64,000 nucleotides of DNA from Acetobacter ascendens (GTDB lineage Bacteria; Pseudomonadota; Alphaproteobacteria; Acetobacterales; Acetobacteraceae): NCBI RefSeq assembly GCF_001766235.1, contig NZ_CP015164.1, forward strand, positions 2,766,001-2,830,000. The letters run 5' to 3'. Positions within the stretch are counted from its first letter, which is position 1. Each line of letters starts with the position of its first letter. The notes under the pieces were generated by a model that was not told the origin of the DNA, did not search any database, and saw only the letters and a list, made by a program, of their open reading frames with translations. The position numbers were made by a program, and so were the translations under genes. Of this stretch, positions 63,608 to 64,000 are shown one piece after another.

Positions 63608-63613
63608 TAAATT

Positions 63614-64000
63614 TTGACACTTTTGGTAACTGGAGCCGCCGGTTTTGTAGGCTTCCATGTCACGCAGGCTCTTTTGGCACGTGGCGAGCAGGTGATCGGG
63701 ATTGATAATCTGAATGGTTATTATAATCCCCAACTCAAGCAGGCACGTCTTGCTCTGCTTGAGGCACAGCCGCAATTTTCTTTTTATCGCTGCGATCTGG
63801 GTCAGCCAGAAAATCTGCAAAAGCTACAGAAGAAAGCCCTCAATATAGAGGGTATCTTTCATTTTGCAGCGCAGGCTGGCGTGCGTTACTCGCTTAAAGC
63901 CCCTTACGTCTTTGCGGATTCCAATGTGCGTGGCCATGTGGCGATGTTGGAATTTGCGCGTGAACTGCCGAATTTAAAGCACTTTGTGTATGCGTCTTCT
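63614..64000 (+). CDS. NAD-dependent sugar epimerase/dehydratase, 3' end outside the window
   Basis: An extended short-chain dehydrogenase, probably a UDP-glucuronate 4-epimerase-type enzyme making an envelope sugar precursor. The visible 129 codons start LLVTGAAGFVGFHVTQALL (NAD-binding GxxGxxG). IDNLNGYYNPQLKQARL follows, typical of the LpsL/UDP-glucuronate epimerase branch, then FHFAAQAGVRYS. The final codons VYASSS.. hold the catalytic Ser region. The TTG start is preceded by a hairpin that covers the ribosome binding site. The product is inferred from the first third only. Confidence 0.82.
   Translation, partial: MTLLVTGAAGFVGFHVTQALLARGEQVIGIDNLNGYYNPQLKQARLALLEAQPQFSFYRCDLGQPENLQKLQKKALNIEGIFHFAAQAGVRYSLKAPYVFADSNVRGHVAMLEFARELPNLKHFVYASS

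Noticed and set aside
1..64000. CRISPR arrays, insertion sequences, phage genes, rRNA
   Set aside because: None seen: no regularly spaced direct repeats, transposase or integrase genes, phage structural genes or rRNA sequence.

Overview
The window is a gene-dense chromosomal segment of an acetic acid bacterium (Alphaproteobacteria, Acetobacteraceae; most likely Acetobacter or a close relative). The basis is protein character, the split FoF1-ATPase arrangement (atpI-B-E-F'-F without alpha/beta subunits), a single-chain GcvP, short intergenic gaps, frequent GTG/TTG starts and moderate GC. No database search was possible, so the genus is an inference. I found no phage, insertion sequence, CRISPR array or rRNA.

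Layout. 1-3.8 kb (minus): the 3' part of the window holds a DEAD-box RNA helicase cut by the left edge, with an outer-membrane porin upstream of it. 3.8-7.3 kb (plus): glyoxalase I, then dapF-mtaB-ftsY, tightly packed. 7.3-10 kb: a possible 36-codon leader ORF and atpI-atpB-atpE-atpF'-atpF. 10-12.4 kb: a GT2/GT39 pair probably modifying an envelope lipid or glycan. 12.5 kb: tRNA-Thr(CGU). 12.8-16.7 kb: pqiABC, an MCE-type envelope lipid system. 16.7-22.8 kb (minus): metH, a small HisE-like protein, cvpA and purF.

22.8-34.9 kb (plus) is the most distinctive region. It holds a type I secretion ABC transporter and its HlyD adaptor, a Sel1-repeat protein, a 1026-residue TPR/GT2/GT4 protein, a protein with ChW-like repeats and an acidic-then-basic tail, and a GT4 enzyme with a histone-H1-like Lys/Ala/Thr tail. 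Parts look AT-richer than the flanks. No secretion substrate and no TolC are encoded nearby. I infer a surface-protein secretion and glycosylation system that I cannot match to a described one.

34.9-38.4 kb (minus) is a second MCE system, Mla-type, whose permease carries an N-terminal STAS-like domain. 38.7-43.8 kb: truB-rpsO-pnp, with a strong hairpin between rpsO and pnp, then a nitronate-monooxygenase-like flavoprotein. 43.9-48.4 kb: a Pmp3-type peptide, gyrA-coaD-cyclophilin and tRNA-Lys(UUU). 48.4-51.8 kb: a LysR regulator divergent from an exported TPR protein. 52-53.4 kb: speD-speE (spermidine). 53.5-58.3 kb: a tandem glycine riboswitch and gcvT-gcvH-gcvP. 58.4-61.7 kb (minus): CHAP-domain hydrolase, RidA, MobA-like nucleotidyltransferase and XdhC (molybdenum hydroxylase maturation). 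61.8-64 kb (plus): a host-attachment-like protein, an MBL-fold hydrolase, a DUF192 protein and an NAD-dependent sugar epimerase cut by the right edge.

Most of the window is housekeeping. Several hairpins in leaders and spacers (GT2 start, metH, speD, speD-speE, rpsO-pnp, epimerase start) suggest a good deal of RNA-level control.
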